In this document: piece after piece, positions 33,774-41,678 of the stretch
How positions within the stretch are numbered: position 1 is the stretch's first letter
Layout of the letters: each line of letters starts with the position of its first letter
Assembly: GCF_040882025.1 (NCBI RefSeq)
Contig: NZ_JBBECC010000169.1
Coordinates: forward strand, 1 to 64,000
Source of the DNA: Parvibaculum sp040882025
GTDB taxonomy: Bacteria > Pseudomonadota > Alphaproteobacteria > Parvibaculales > Parvibaculaceae
Reading direction: 5' to 3'
DNA length: 64,000 nucleotides
Notes under the pieces: generated by a model
Told to the model about the DNA's origin: nothing
Database searches by the model: none
What the model saw: the letters and a program-made list of their open reading frames with translations, nothing else
Made by a program: the position numbers and the translations under genes

Positions 33774-34580
33774 TCAACGCCCAGTGAAATTCGGTGGACG
33801 CTTTTCGAGAAAGGCCGCGATGGCCTCACGGCTGTCCTCGCCGGTGGCGGCGAGCGCGAACTGATCGACGTCCATGAAGGTGACGGCGGCGTTGAGCGCA
33901 GTCGCGGCCTGAGTGATGCCGCGCTTGGCCATGCGTACCGATACAGGCGGAAGCGCCGCGACCTTCGCGGCCCAGCGACGCGCGGTATCGAGTGCCTTGC
34001 CGTCATCGCAGATTTCGTCGGCGAGGCCCCACCGCTCGGCCTGCACCGCATCGACGCGCTCACCGAAGATAGTAAGTTGTTTGGTGCGGGAAGGGCCAAT
34101 CAGATTCACCATACGCGGCTGTGTATGCCAACTCATGTTCATGCCAAGCGGGATTTCAGGGAGACGAAAATGCGCGCCGCGCGCAGCAATGCGAAAATCA
34201 CAGGCAACCGCCAGTGCGACACCACCACCGATGCAAAACCCTTCGATCGCGGCAATCGTCACCTGGTCCAGCGCTTCCCAAGCATCGCACATGTCGGGTC
34301 CGGCGCGCAGTATTTCGCGCCGCTCCAGAAGCGAAGCGGAAGCGCGTTTCGCCAGCTCGGGATCGGTGAGATCGGCACCGCCGGTGAAAGCCTGTCCACC
34401 CGTCAGAACTATAGCGCTCGTCGTCACATCTTCCCGCAACATGCGGGCTGTGGCCGCGAGGTCGCGCAACAGGCGCGCCGAAAGCGCGTTGACGCGGTCG
34501 CCGCGGTTGAATTGAACGATTGCCACACGGCCGATGCGCTCAATCGTGATGAATTCGCCAACTTGTTCATTCTGCCCCAT
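33774..34580 (-). CDS. Enoyl-CoA hydratase/isomerase family protein
   Basis: 268 residues from the ATG at 34580 with GAGGTGAG upstream. It carries the crotonase oxyanion-hole segments (VLTGGQAFTGGADL near residue 65 and IAAIEGFCIGGGVALAVACDF near residue 105). Hydratases need two catalytic Glu residues; at the second position this protein has LPEIPLGM, so one is present and hydration or isomerisation is possible. The first is not clear. It acts on an acyl-CoA in fatty acid or aromatic catabolism. It follows the 377-bp region divergent from gdh. Confidence 0.85.
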   Translation of the reverse strand: MGQNEQVGEFITIERIGRVAIVQFNRGDRVNALSARLLRDLAATARMLREDVTTSAIVLTGGQAFTGGADLTDPELAKRASASLLERREILRAGPDMCDAWEALDQVTIAAIEGFCIGGGVALAVACDFRIAARGAHFRLPEIPLGMNMSWHTQPRMVNLIGPSRTKQLTIFGERVDAVQAERWGLADEICDDGKALDTARRWAAKVAALPPVSVRMAKRGITQAATALNAAVTFMDVDQFALAATGEDSREAIAAFLEKRPPNFTGR

Positions 34581-34957
34581 GTCGTCCCTCACCTCTTGCG
34601 ACCTTTCACGGGCCACCTTTTTCTTGTCGGGCGCAATGATGACGCGGGGACCGAGCGCTGCAAAGGGTTTTCCGGTTTGGTACATAGAAAGAAGGCGGGC
34701 GGCGCCGAGGAGCGCGCCGCCCGCCCGTGCCGGGCCGACAAGGACCGGACACCCCCTCCACTCAAGGACGGAAATCCTTTCGACAGCACGGGTAGACTTC
34801 CACCCGGCACCTGAATGGCCGCTGAACAGGTTGCTAATCTCCAAACCGGCAATGCGGCGGACCACCGCGGTTGAATTCATCGGCCATTTCCTCTCGAATC
34901 CGGTTTATCAAGATCGCTACCCTCGCATCGTGCCCGCCCCCAACCCCTGGAGATTCG
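34581..34957. other. 377-bp divergent intergenic region with a strong hairpin
   Basis: Separates the enoyl-CoA hydratase gene (minus) from the glutamate dehydrogenase-family gene (plus). It contains one perfect 12-bp inverted repeat (34694-34725). No convincing gene is present: the minus-strand frame here is only an open extension of the hydratase frame without family similarity, and the plus-strand extension of the dehydrogenase lacks conserved residues. The region presumably carries both promoters; no clear -35/-10 pair stands out. Confidence 0.7.
34694..34725. terminator. Perfect 12-bp GC-only stem, terminator/attenuator-like on minus strand
   Basis: GGCGGGCGGCGC and GCGCCGCCCGCC pair perfectly around an 8-base loop. 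On the minus strand the stem is followed by TTCTTTCT, a U-rich run, so it resembles an intrinsic terminator. It lies about 115 bp upstream of the hydratase start, with no gene end next to it. An attenuator in the hydratase leader is one reading. Confidence 0.5.
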
Positions 34958-36196
34958 ATGACCGACAAATACATGCCGACGTCCTACGAAAGTTCCGTAG
35001 CGGCGGCCTGCGAACGACTGGGCTACGGCCCGACGATCGAATCTCTGATGTCGTTGGCAGCGCTGGAACTGAAGGTCGAGATACCCGTTGTACGTGACAA
35101 CGGGGAGCTGGCGATTTTCACCGGCTATCGCGTGCAGCACCAAAATGTGCGTGGGCCCTGCAAGGGCGGGTTGCGTTACCATCCCGGGGTCGACATCCGC
35201 GAAGTGCGCGAACTCGCCGCCTTGATGACAATGAAGACCGCGCTGGCTGACATTCCGCTCGGTGGCGGCAAGGGCGGGATCGCATGCAATCCGCATGAGA
35301 TGAGCCAGCGCGAGCTGGAAGTCCTGACGCGGAAATTCGTCAAACGCATTCATCGAGAGATCGGGCCGAACTCCGACATCATGGCGCCGGATGTAGGCAC
35401 CAACGCACAAACAATGGGCTGGATTCATAGCGAGTACTCGGCGATCTACGGGCATTCGCCCGCCGCGGTTACCGGGAAGCCGCTGGCTCTGGGAGGTTCG
35501 CCGGGGCGCGACAAGGCGACGGGTCATGGTCTCGGGATCGTCGTCGCCGAATATGCCAGGCTGCACGACAAGCCTCTAAAAGGCGCAACGGCAGTTGTTC
35601 AGGGGTTTGGCAATGTCGGGTTTCATGCAGCTCAGGCACTGATATCTCTCGGCGTGAAAGTCATAGCGATTTCCGACTCCCGCAGTGCCGTTCATCACGG
35701 TGAGGGGATCGACCTGGCGGCTCTATCCGCGCAAAAGCGCGCGCGGGGCTCACTCAAGGACACCGACGGCCACAATCCGGTAGAGCCTGACGCATTGTTC
35801 GAGATACCTTGCGACTATCTCGTGCCGGCTGCGCTCGGCAACGCGATTCACGCTGGAAACGCGGCGCGTCTCGCATGCCGCACCGTCGTCGAAGGTGCCA
35901 ACACGCCCATCACTGCGGAGGCGGACCTGATGCTCCGAGAACGTGGCGTGACAATCATCCCCGACATTCTGGCAAACGCAGGCGGCGTTATCGTCAGCTA
36001 TTTTGAATGGGTCCAGAACCTTCAACGTCAGGTGTGGTCGCTTGAAAAAGTCGACACCGAACTCGAACTCATCCTCGGCAATGCCGCCCGCGGCGTGTTT
36101 GCTCATGCCGCTGAGGCCAACCTCGATCTGCGTTCCGCAGCTTTCGACATCGCCGTCAGGCGCGTCAAGGAAGCGCTGGACGCAACGGGATTCTGA
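34958..36196 (+). CDS. Glu/Leu/Phe/Val dehydrogenase-family protein (glutamate dehydrogenase-like)
   Basis: 412 residues from an ATG preceded by CTGGAGATT. Motifs follow NAD(P)-glutamate dehydrogenases: GPCKGGLRYHP with a substrate-binding Lys, GGGKGGI with the catalytic Lys region, MAPDVGTN, VQGFGNVG for the dinucleotide fold, and VEGANTPIT. It catalyses reversible oxidative deamination of an amino acid, most likely glutamate. A longer frame back to 34871 was not used. Cofactor choice (NAD or NADP) is not decided from sequence. It is 94 bp upstream of uppP on the same strand. Confidence 0.9.
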   Translation: MTDKYMPTSYESSVAAACERLGYGPTIESLMSLAALELKVEIPVVRDNGELAIFTGYRVQHQNVRGPCKGGLRYHPGVDIREVRELAALMTMKTALADIPLGGGKGGIACNPHEMSQRELEVLTRKFVKRIHREIGPNSDIMAPDVGTNAQTMGWIHSEYSAIYGHSPAAVTGKPLALGGSPGRDKATGHGLGIVVAEYARLHDKPLKGATAVVQGFGNVGFHAAQALISLGVKVIAISDSRSAVHHGEGIDLAALSAQKRARGSLKDTDGHNPVEPDALFEIPCDYLVPAALGNAIHAGNAARLACRTVVEGANTPITAEADLMLRERGVTIIPDILANAGGVIVSYFEWVQNLQRQVWSLEKVDTELELILGNAARGVFAHAAEANLDLRSAAFDIAVRRVKEALDATGF

Positions 36197-36290
36197 TTGC
36201 GCCACGTATTTGCCATAAGGATCATGTAATGCTTCGCATGCTAGGCTCGATTCGAATCAGCGATCGCGCCGCAGAGGAACGCCCGCCGAC

Positions 36291-37097
36291 ATGTACGAGA
36301 ACAGTTTCCTGCAAGCCTTGTTTCTCGGCATCGTCGAGGGCGTGACGGAGTTTCTGCCGGTTTCATCTACCGGGCATCTCATCATTGCCGGCGACCTGAT
36401 CGGATTCGTGGGTGTGCCCGGCAGGATATTCGAGGTTGTGATCCAGCTTGGCGCCATCCTCGCCATTTGCGTTCTCTACCGTCGGCGACTCACAGCGGCG
36501 GTGCTGGGCGTCGGATCGGATCCGATGGCACGTCATTTCGTGTTCGTCATTCTGGTGGCGTTGATCCCGGCAGGCGTATTGGGGCTTCTATTCCATGATT
36601 TCATCGTATCGGTGCTTTTCTCGCCCTATGTTGTTTGCACAACGCTCATTGTGGGCGGTATCGCAATTGTCGCCATTGAGCGGCTCGACATAGAGCCCAA
36701 TATCCACTCGATCGATATGCTGGACCGACGGACAGCGCTGAAGATCGGATTTTTCCAATGTCTTGCGCTGGTGCCCGGCGTATCGCGCTCGGGCGCCACG
36801 ATACTCGGATCTCTTGTGGTCGGCGTTGAACGAAAGACGGCCGCTGAATTCTCCTTCTTTCTGGCCATACCCGTGATGATCGGAGCGTCAGCAGTCAACT
36901 TGTGGGAGAGCCGCGGCCTGATCGAGACCGACCATATACTGATCATCGCAACGGGATTTACGGCGGCCTTCATCGCGGCACTTATCGTCGTGCAGTGGCT
37001 GGTCAATTTTGTCAGTAGCCATGGCTATACGGCCTTCGGATGGTACCGGATCGTCTTCGGCAGCCTACTGCTGACCTATTTTCTGATGCGCACCTGA
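36291..37097 (+). CDS. uppP: Undecaprenyl-diphosphatase
   Basis: 268 residues, multi-spanning, with both BacA/UppP signatures: GIVEGVTEFLPVSSTGHL at the N-terminus (Glu and Ser/Thr region) and LVPGVSRSGATI in the middle. It recycles undecaprenyl pyrophosphate to the monophosphate lipid carrier for peptidoglycan and polysaccharide synthesis at the inner membrane. The stop is 5 bp before the convergent desaturase stop. Presence away from other peptidoglycan genes is usual. Confidence 0.95.
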   Translation: MYENSFLQALFLGIVEGVTEFLPVSSTGHLIIAGDLIGFVGVPGRIFEVVIQLGAILAICVLYRRRLTAAVLGVGSDPMARHFVFVILVALIPAGVLGLLFHDFIVSVLFSPYVVCTTLIVGGIAIVAIERLDIEPNIHSIDMLDRRTALKIGFFQCLALVPGVSRSGATILGSLVVGVERKTAAEFSFFLAIPVMIGASAVNLWESRGLIETDHILIIATGFTAAFIAALIVVQWLVNFVSSHGYTAFGWYRIVFGSLLLTYFLMRT

Positions 37098-37102
37098 GGG
37101 TG

Positions 37103-38374
37103 CTATTCCGTCGGCGGCTCGCTACCGGCTCGGCGCGGCGGCGTCTCCGTCCTGGCCTCGTCCACCGGGCGCCGGGAGCGCGCGGTACGACGTGGCGCCG
37201 AACGTGGTCCGGCGGCGGGCTGCAAGGACCATGCGGCCCGAAGGTCCTTCGGCGTTTCATAACCGGGAGCCGCGAGATCGATGGGCGCGGCTGTCGGCTT
37301 ACCGTCGAAATCGGTCCATTGCTTTCGCTCATAGTCAAAGAGTTTGCAACTGCTGCAGATGTTCAGGTATTCGCCGAGGCTGAGCCGGTAGCGCACAACG
37401 TCATTGCCATATGCCTCGATGAGCATCGCCTGGGCCTCCGTCAACTTGTAACCGGGGATCGACGGCAACGCATGATGGGCATGGTGCAGCATGACCCATT
37501 TGAACAAGGGTAGAAAATCGAACGGCAGATCGACATGTGCCGTGCCGCGAATATTACCGCCGTAGAAGCTCCACTCATCGGGGTTGTCGAACCACGGCAC
37601 CTTCGGATGATTGTGCTGCAGGAAGATCGACAGTGCCATCAAGTAGTTCCAGACCGCAAACGGGATGAACCAGCCCAGAAGCATCGTCGACAAGAGTGTG
37701 CGTTCCGGCGCCAGCCAACCCCCCAAAATGCCGATCGCTGCCACCATACCGCCACCGACGAAGATCACAAAAAGCGTGTCCGGGAGATGCCGGCGCCACT
37801 CGCCGCGCGACTCAGGTGAAATCGGCAACACAAGTTTCGGAATCCAAAATGCTACCCAATAGTAAATCAAAGGCCCGAAAACGCTGCGATAGACGCGCTC
37901 CAATCCTCGGCGCAAGGGCGATGCTGCGTCGAACTCGTCTTTGCCCATGGGCGCCCACACATAGTCGAACCCTTTGAGGTTCGTGTAGCGATGATGGATG
38001 CGGTTATGGACGACGTCCCACAGGCTGCGGGAGTGCAGGCAGGGCACAAAGACAAATCGTGTGATCCAGCGGTTCATGGTGCGCCCCGGCACAAAGGCCG
38101 AATGGCCGCTGTCGTGACCGATCAGGAACAGAAGGCCGATCAGCGCGCCGTTGGCGACTGCAAAGAGAATGTTCGCCGCAATCGGCAAAGGTGCCACTGC
38201 ACCGACAAGCGTGACGAAATATAAGGTGTAGTGAGCGCCGAGAATCCGCAAACCACGGCCCAGCGACTTCTCGGTGACAACGGCACGCTCTTCCGGTGTC
38301 AGCCAATCAGACGGCACACCGGCTTTGGACGGCCGGATGCCGTTTCTTGTGCCTTCCGTTGCCAAGATGCTCAC
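37103..38374 (-). CDS. Membrane fatty acid desaturase
   Basis: 423 residues. All three histidine boxes of the membrane di-iron desaturase/hydroxylase superfamily are present: HDSGH near residue 87, HNRIHH near 123 and HHAHH near 300. Hydrophobic pairs surround them. It resembles bacterial omega/delta-12 type acyl-lipid desaturases. The C-terminal 60 residues are basic and proline/arginine-rich, beyond the family core, and may be disordered. The start is a GTG at 38374. It would introduce a double bond into phospholipid acyl chains; regiospecificity unknown. Confidence 0.88.
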   Translation of the reverse strand: MSILATEGTRNGIRPSKAGVPSDWLTPEERAVVTEKSLGRGLRILGAHYTLYFVTLVGAVAPLPIAANILFAVANGALIGLLFLIGHDSGHSAFVPGRTMNRWITRFVFVPCLHSRSLWDVVHNRIHHRYTNLKGFDYVWAPMGKDEFDAASPLRRGLERVYRSVFGPLIYYWVAFWIPKLVLPISPESRGEWRRHLPDTLFVIFVGGGMVAAIGILGGWLAPERTLLSTMLLGWFIPFAVWNYLMALSIFLQHNHPKVPWFDNPDEWSFYGGNIRGTAHVDLPFDFLPLFKWVMLHHAHHALPSIPGYKLTEAQAMLIEAYGNDVVRYRLSLGEYLNICSSCKLFDYERKQWTDFDGKPTAAPIDLAAPGYETPKDLRAAWSLQPAAGPRSAPRRTARSRRPVDEARTETPPRRAGSEPPTE

Positions 38375-38596
38375 GTGGAGCCCCCACCCGTTTGTTAACG
38401 ATCACAGAAATCCATTTTCGACACATGGAACTTTAGGTTAAGCACTTCTTAATTGTGAAGAGCAAGTTTTATTCTAGTCCACGCGGAACCAAGCATTTAA
38501 GACGATTTTAGGGAAGGTCATGTCAAAACGCTTGGGACTACATGTTTCTTCGACCCCGGACGCCCGTGGATTATCTGTAGCGGCCGGGATCGGTAA

Positions 38597-40048
38597 TTGG
38601 CATGGATTGGTATATTGACTCTCGATGACAATGCCGCGCTCACGGTGGATCGACGCGACTTCTCGATACACTGGATCACGTTGCGTTTTCGCGGCGCCGA
38701 ACTGGAGGACCAGTTCGCGGCGGACAACTATACCCGTCAGATCGCCGTCACCCGTGTTTCTATGGTGATGGGCGCGTTCGTCTTTTCCCTTTTTGGAATT
38801 CTCGACGTCTATATCGTTCCGGACGTTTTCTACGAAGCATGGTTGCTTCGTTTCGGTCTCGTCTGTCCTATTCTGTTCGGGCTCGTTGTCCTCTCCTATA
38901 CGGGCCATATTACGTATCGGAACTCGGGCTGGTTTTCACTTGCCATGATTGCGCCCAGTGCTTCGGTCGTTACGTTGACGGCAATTGCCGAGGCGCCAGG
39001 CGCATATTTTTACTACGCTGGTCTCATTGTCGTAATTGCCTACAGCAATTGCGTATGGCGCCTGAGCTACCTCTATTCGACGGCGATGTCTCTGACGACA
39101 GTGATCGCATATGAATGGGTCATACTGTTCGTCAATCCGGTCCCTTTCGAAATATTCGCAAACAACAATGCGTTCATGGGGTCGGCCGTCGGCATCAGTA
39201 TGTTCCTGAACTACGTGCAGGAGCGGCAGTTGAGAGTCAGCTTTGTGGACAACGAAAAACTGCGCTTCGAGCAACTACGCTCCGAACGGTTGCTTAGCCG
39301 ATCCGAAGTCGCCAATCGGTCAAAAAACGATTTCCTTGCCATTATGAGTCACGAACTGCGAACACCGCTCAACGCCATCATCGGATTCTCGGAAATCATC
39401 TCCAGCCAGATGTTCGGCCCCGTGGGCCAATCCAAATACGTCGATTATGCAAGCGATATCCGTTCAAGTGGTGCGCATCTACTGAGCATCATCAACGATA
39501 TTCTGGATATCTCCAAGGCCGAGGCCGGCAAGCTTCAGCTTGAGGAAGAACCGCTCGATCCAGTCGAGTCGCTCAATCGGACAATGCGTATGTTCCGCCA
39601 GCGCGCCTCGGAACTCGGGGTCGATCTCACCTTCCGTGTACGGGACGACCTCCCTTGGATCATCGTCGACCCGCGTTTGTTCAACCAGGTGGCTATCAAT
39701 CTGACGTCGAATGCCCTCAAGTTCACTCCTGAAGGCGGCCAGGTCCGCGTGGAACTCGGTCTCGACAGTACCGGCGACATGGTACTCAACGTCGAGGATA
39801 CCGGCATCGGTATCAAGACGTCCGATCTGACGCGCATATTCGAGCCTTTCGAGCAAGTCGAAGACGCCATGTCGCGCACGCAGCAGGGCACGGGCCTCGG
39901 TCTGCCGCTGGTCCGCAAGATCATGAGTCTGCATGGCGGTACAGTCGAACTTAAGAGCCACGTTGGCGAAGGGACGACGGTTACCGCCACCTTCCCCAAG
40001 AGCCGCTTCGTCGCGCCGGACGTTGACGACCTCAAGCGGCACGCCTAG
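38597..40048 (+). CDS. Membrane sensor histidine kinase with six-helix N-terminal sensor
   Basis: About 483 residues if translation starts at the TTG at 38597; TTG at 38615 is an alternative and no clear ribosome binding site is seen, so the start is uncertain. Residues about 45-210 contain roughly six hydrophobic helices. A short coiled coil (VDNEKLRFEQLRSERLLSRSE) leads into a HisKA domain with AIMSHELRTPLNAIIGFSE and HATPase_c with NLTSNALKFTPEGG, DTGIGI and GTGLGLPLV. No response regulator gene is adjacent. It converges on the PilZ-like methyltransferase gene, with 18 bp between stops. Signal unknown. Confidence 0.88.
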   Translation: MAWIGILTLDDNAALTVDRRDFSIHWITLRFRGAELEDQFAADNYTRQIAVTRVSMVMGAFVFSLFGILDVYIVPDVFYEAWLLRFGLVCPILFGLVVLSYTGHITYRNSGWFSLAMIAPSASVVTLTAIAEAPGAYFYYAGLIVVIAYSNCVWRLSYLYSTAMSLTTVIAYEWVILFVNPVPFEIFANNNAFMGSAVGISMFLNYVQERQLRVSFVDNEKLRFEQLRSERLLSRSEVANRSKNDFLAIMSHELRTPLNAIIGFSEIISSQMFGPVGQSKYVDYASDIRSSGAHLLSIINDILDISKAEAGKLQLEEEPLDPVESLNRTMRMFRQRASELGVDLTFRVRDDLPWIIVDPRLFNQVAINLTSNALKFTPEGGQVRVELGLDSTGDMVLNVEDTGIGIKTSDLTRIFEPFEQVEDAMSRTQQGTGLGLPLVRKIMSLHGGTVELKSHVGEGTTVTATFPKSRFVAPDVDDLKRHA

Positions 40049-40066
40049 GCGCCGAACTCCCATGTT

Positions 40067-41518
40067 CTAAGCCGGCTTGTCGACTACCATCAGATAAATG
40101 CATTTCGTCGAATCGACCTCAACCGTGACATTGGCGACATCAAGGCCGTCGATCAGCGCCAGCATATCCCTCTCGGTCCGGTAGATCAGACTCCAGTCGG
40201 TCACGAACTCAAGCGGCCACTCACAGGACTCGCGACCCTTCTTGACGTTGGCGAGTATAAGCTTTCCGCCGGGCTTCACTTGTGCATAAAGATCATGCGT
40301 CAGCGCACGCGCACGGCGTGCCGAAAGATAGTCGTAGAGACCAAGGCTGTAGATCACGTCCTGCGGCGGCAACGTCCTGAACAAAGCGCCGGCTTTCAGA
40401 AGCTGCGCAAAGGATGCCTGCAGACACTGAACCTTGGCGCGGCCCGCATGGCGGACCACTTCCGGATGGGCATGCTCGTAGACATGGTTCAGTGCACGAT
40501 CGTCCTGATCGATGAGGGTAAAGTTGACGGGCGACGGCAGGCGATCGATTTTCAGATAGTCATAAACCTCATAAGCCGAACCGCAACCCAGATTGGCAAT
40601 GTTCAGCGGTGTGTCGCCAGCGTTCGCCGCTACATGCTCCGCTATCAGTTTTTGCGTCATGCGCAGCCGCGTACCGACGCAGGCACCGGTTTCGATACCG
40701 ATGCGGTGCAGCAGCTTTTCGTAGGGCGTATCGCCTACACGCTGCCATTCATAGACATAGTTCATGATCCGATAGTCCCCCGGATAACCGAGCGGCTTTT
40801 CGTAGCAGCGCTTCATTACGGCGCCCGGCATGAAATCGGGGGTCAACACGCGCTCGGCATAGCGTTTGTGCCGCGCCAGCATGGCCGGATCGCTCCAGAC
40901 CGGCGTCAGAATGTCATTGCCCCGGTACCAGAGTTCCTGCCACTGCGGCACTATCCGATCTTCGCAGGCGATCAACGCATCAAGCAGTAGTTTCTCCCGG
41001 TCGCGTCCCGTCACTGTGAGACGTGTTTCGAACGTTTCGAGAACGTTTTTGTAGGAACGGAAGAGGTTGAGGATCTCGGTGCTGAGCTGCTGGAATTCCG
41101 GAAGGATTCCCTGCGACGTACCGAAAGCGGGATCGGCCAGCGCCTGCGTCAGCACCAGATTGTCGTGGTTGGTAACGATCGTCGGAATGTCGAGATAGCC
41201 GGTGGTGAATTCGAGCGCCACCGTTGTTCTCATGCCATGTGGCTCGATCCGACGAACCCGGCCAGCCCCGCCGAAAAGACGGGCGTTGCCCATTCGCAGT
41301 TCGAAGGGCATTTCAGCGCCGATCAGATTGTCCCACCCTTCGGCCTTTGCGCTCTGAACGGCTATTCCCGTCATGCTGAGATTCTTGAGTGTGGCTCGCT
41401 CATCGTCGATGAAGACGGCAGGAACCGCGTCGCGAAAGAGCTGTTCCGGTTTGAAACGCTCAGCGCGATAAAACATCTTGCGCCCTTGGGCGCCCGTAAG
41501 TTGCTCATAGGTTCGCAT
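40067..41518 (-). CDS. PilZ-like domain / PhcB-type class I SAM methyltransferase fusion
   Basis: 483 residues. The first 110 residues look like a PilZ domain: N46-L-S48-M-T-G51 fits the (D/N)xSxxG half of the c-di-GMP site, but the RxxxR half is not cleanly present (R13, R18 and R21 are nearby), so binding is uncertain. After a helical linker, the region from about 225 has EKPLGYPGDYRIMNYV and SAM motif I NIANLGCGSAYE (around 325), then DQDDRALNHV and a catalytic-domain end. The KPLGY-GDY block is shared with PhcB-like methyltransferases and Crp-fused relatives that make 3-hydroxyacyl methyl esters or act on related lipids. A nucleotide-tuned lipid methyltransferase is the favoured inference. 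Confidence 0.75.
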   Translation of the reverse strand: MRTYEQLTGAQGRKMFYRAERFKPEQLFRDAVPAVFIDDERATLKNLSMTGIAVQSAKAEGWDNLIGAEMPFELRMGNARLFGGAGRVRRIEPHGMRTTVALEFTTGYLDIPTIVTNHDNLVLTQALADPAFGTSQGILPEFQQLSTEILNLFRSYKNVLETFETRLTVTGRDREKLLLDALIACEDRIVPQWQELWYRGNDILTPVWSDPAMLARHKRYAERVLTPDFMPGAVMKRCYEKPLGYPGDYRIMNYVYEWQRVGDTPYEKLLHRIGIETGACVGTRLRMTQKLIAEHVAANAGDTPLNIANLGCGSAYEVYDYLKIDRLPSPVNFTLIDQDDRALNHVYEHAHPEVVRHAGRAKVQCLQASFAQLLKAGALFRTLPPQDVIYSLGLYDYLSARRARALTHDLYAQVKPGGKLILANVKKGRESCEWPLEFVTDWSLIYRTERDMLALIDGLDVANVTVEVDSTKCIYLMVVDKPA

Positions 41519-41678
41519 GGCCCACCCACCCGTTACTCATACACACCGGCCCCTAAGGAATCACACGGATTAACAAATTACAAATGTTAACAATCGGTTA
41601 ATGGGCCGCTTTAAAGCATTCCACAACGGTGAATTTAGGGACAATCGTTAATCTGGTATGCAAAGGGGAGGCCAGACA

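Noticed and set aside
31868..34099. Amidohydrolase with 116 extra N-terminal residues.
   Set aside because: The extension runs antiparallel-coded through the hydratase end; the ATG at 33751 leaves a proper Tat signal.
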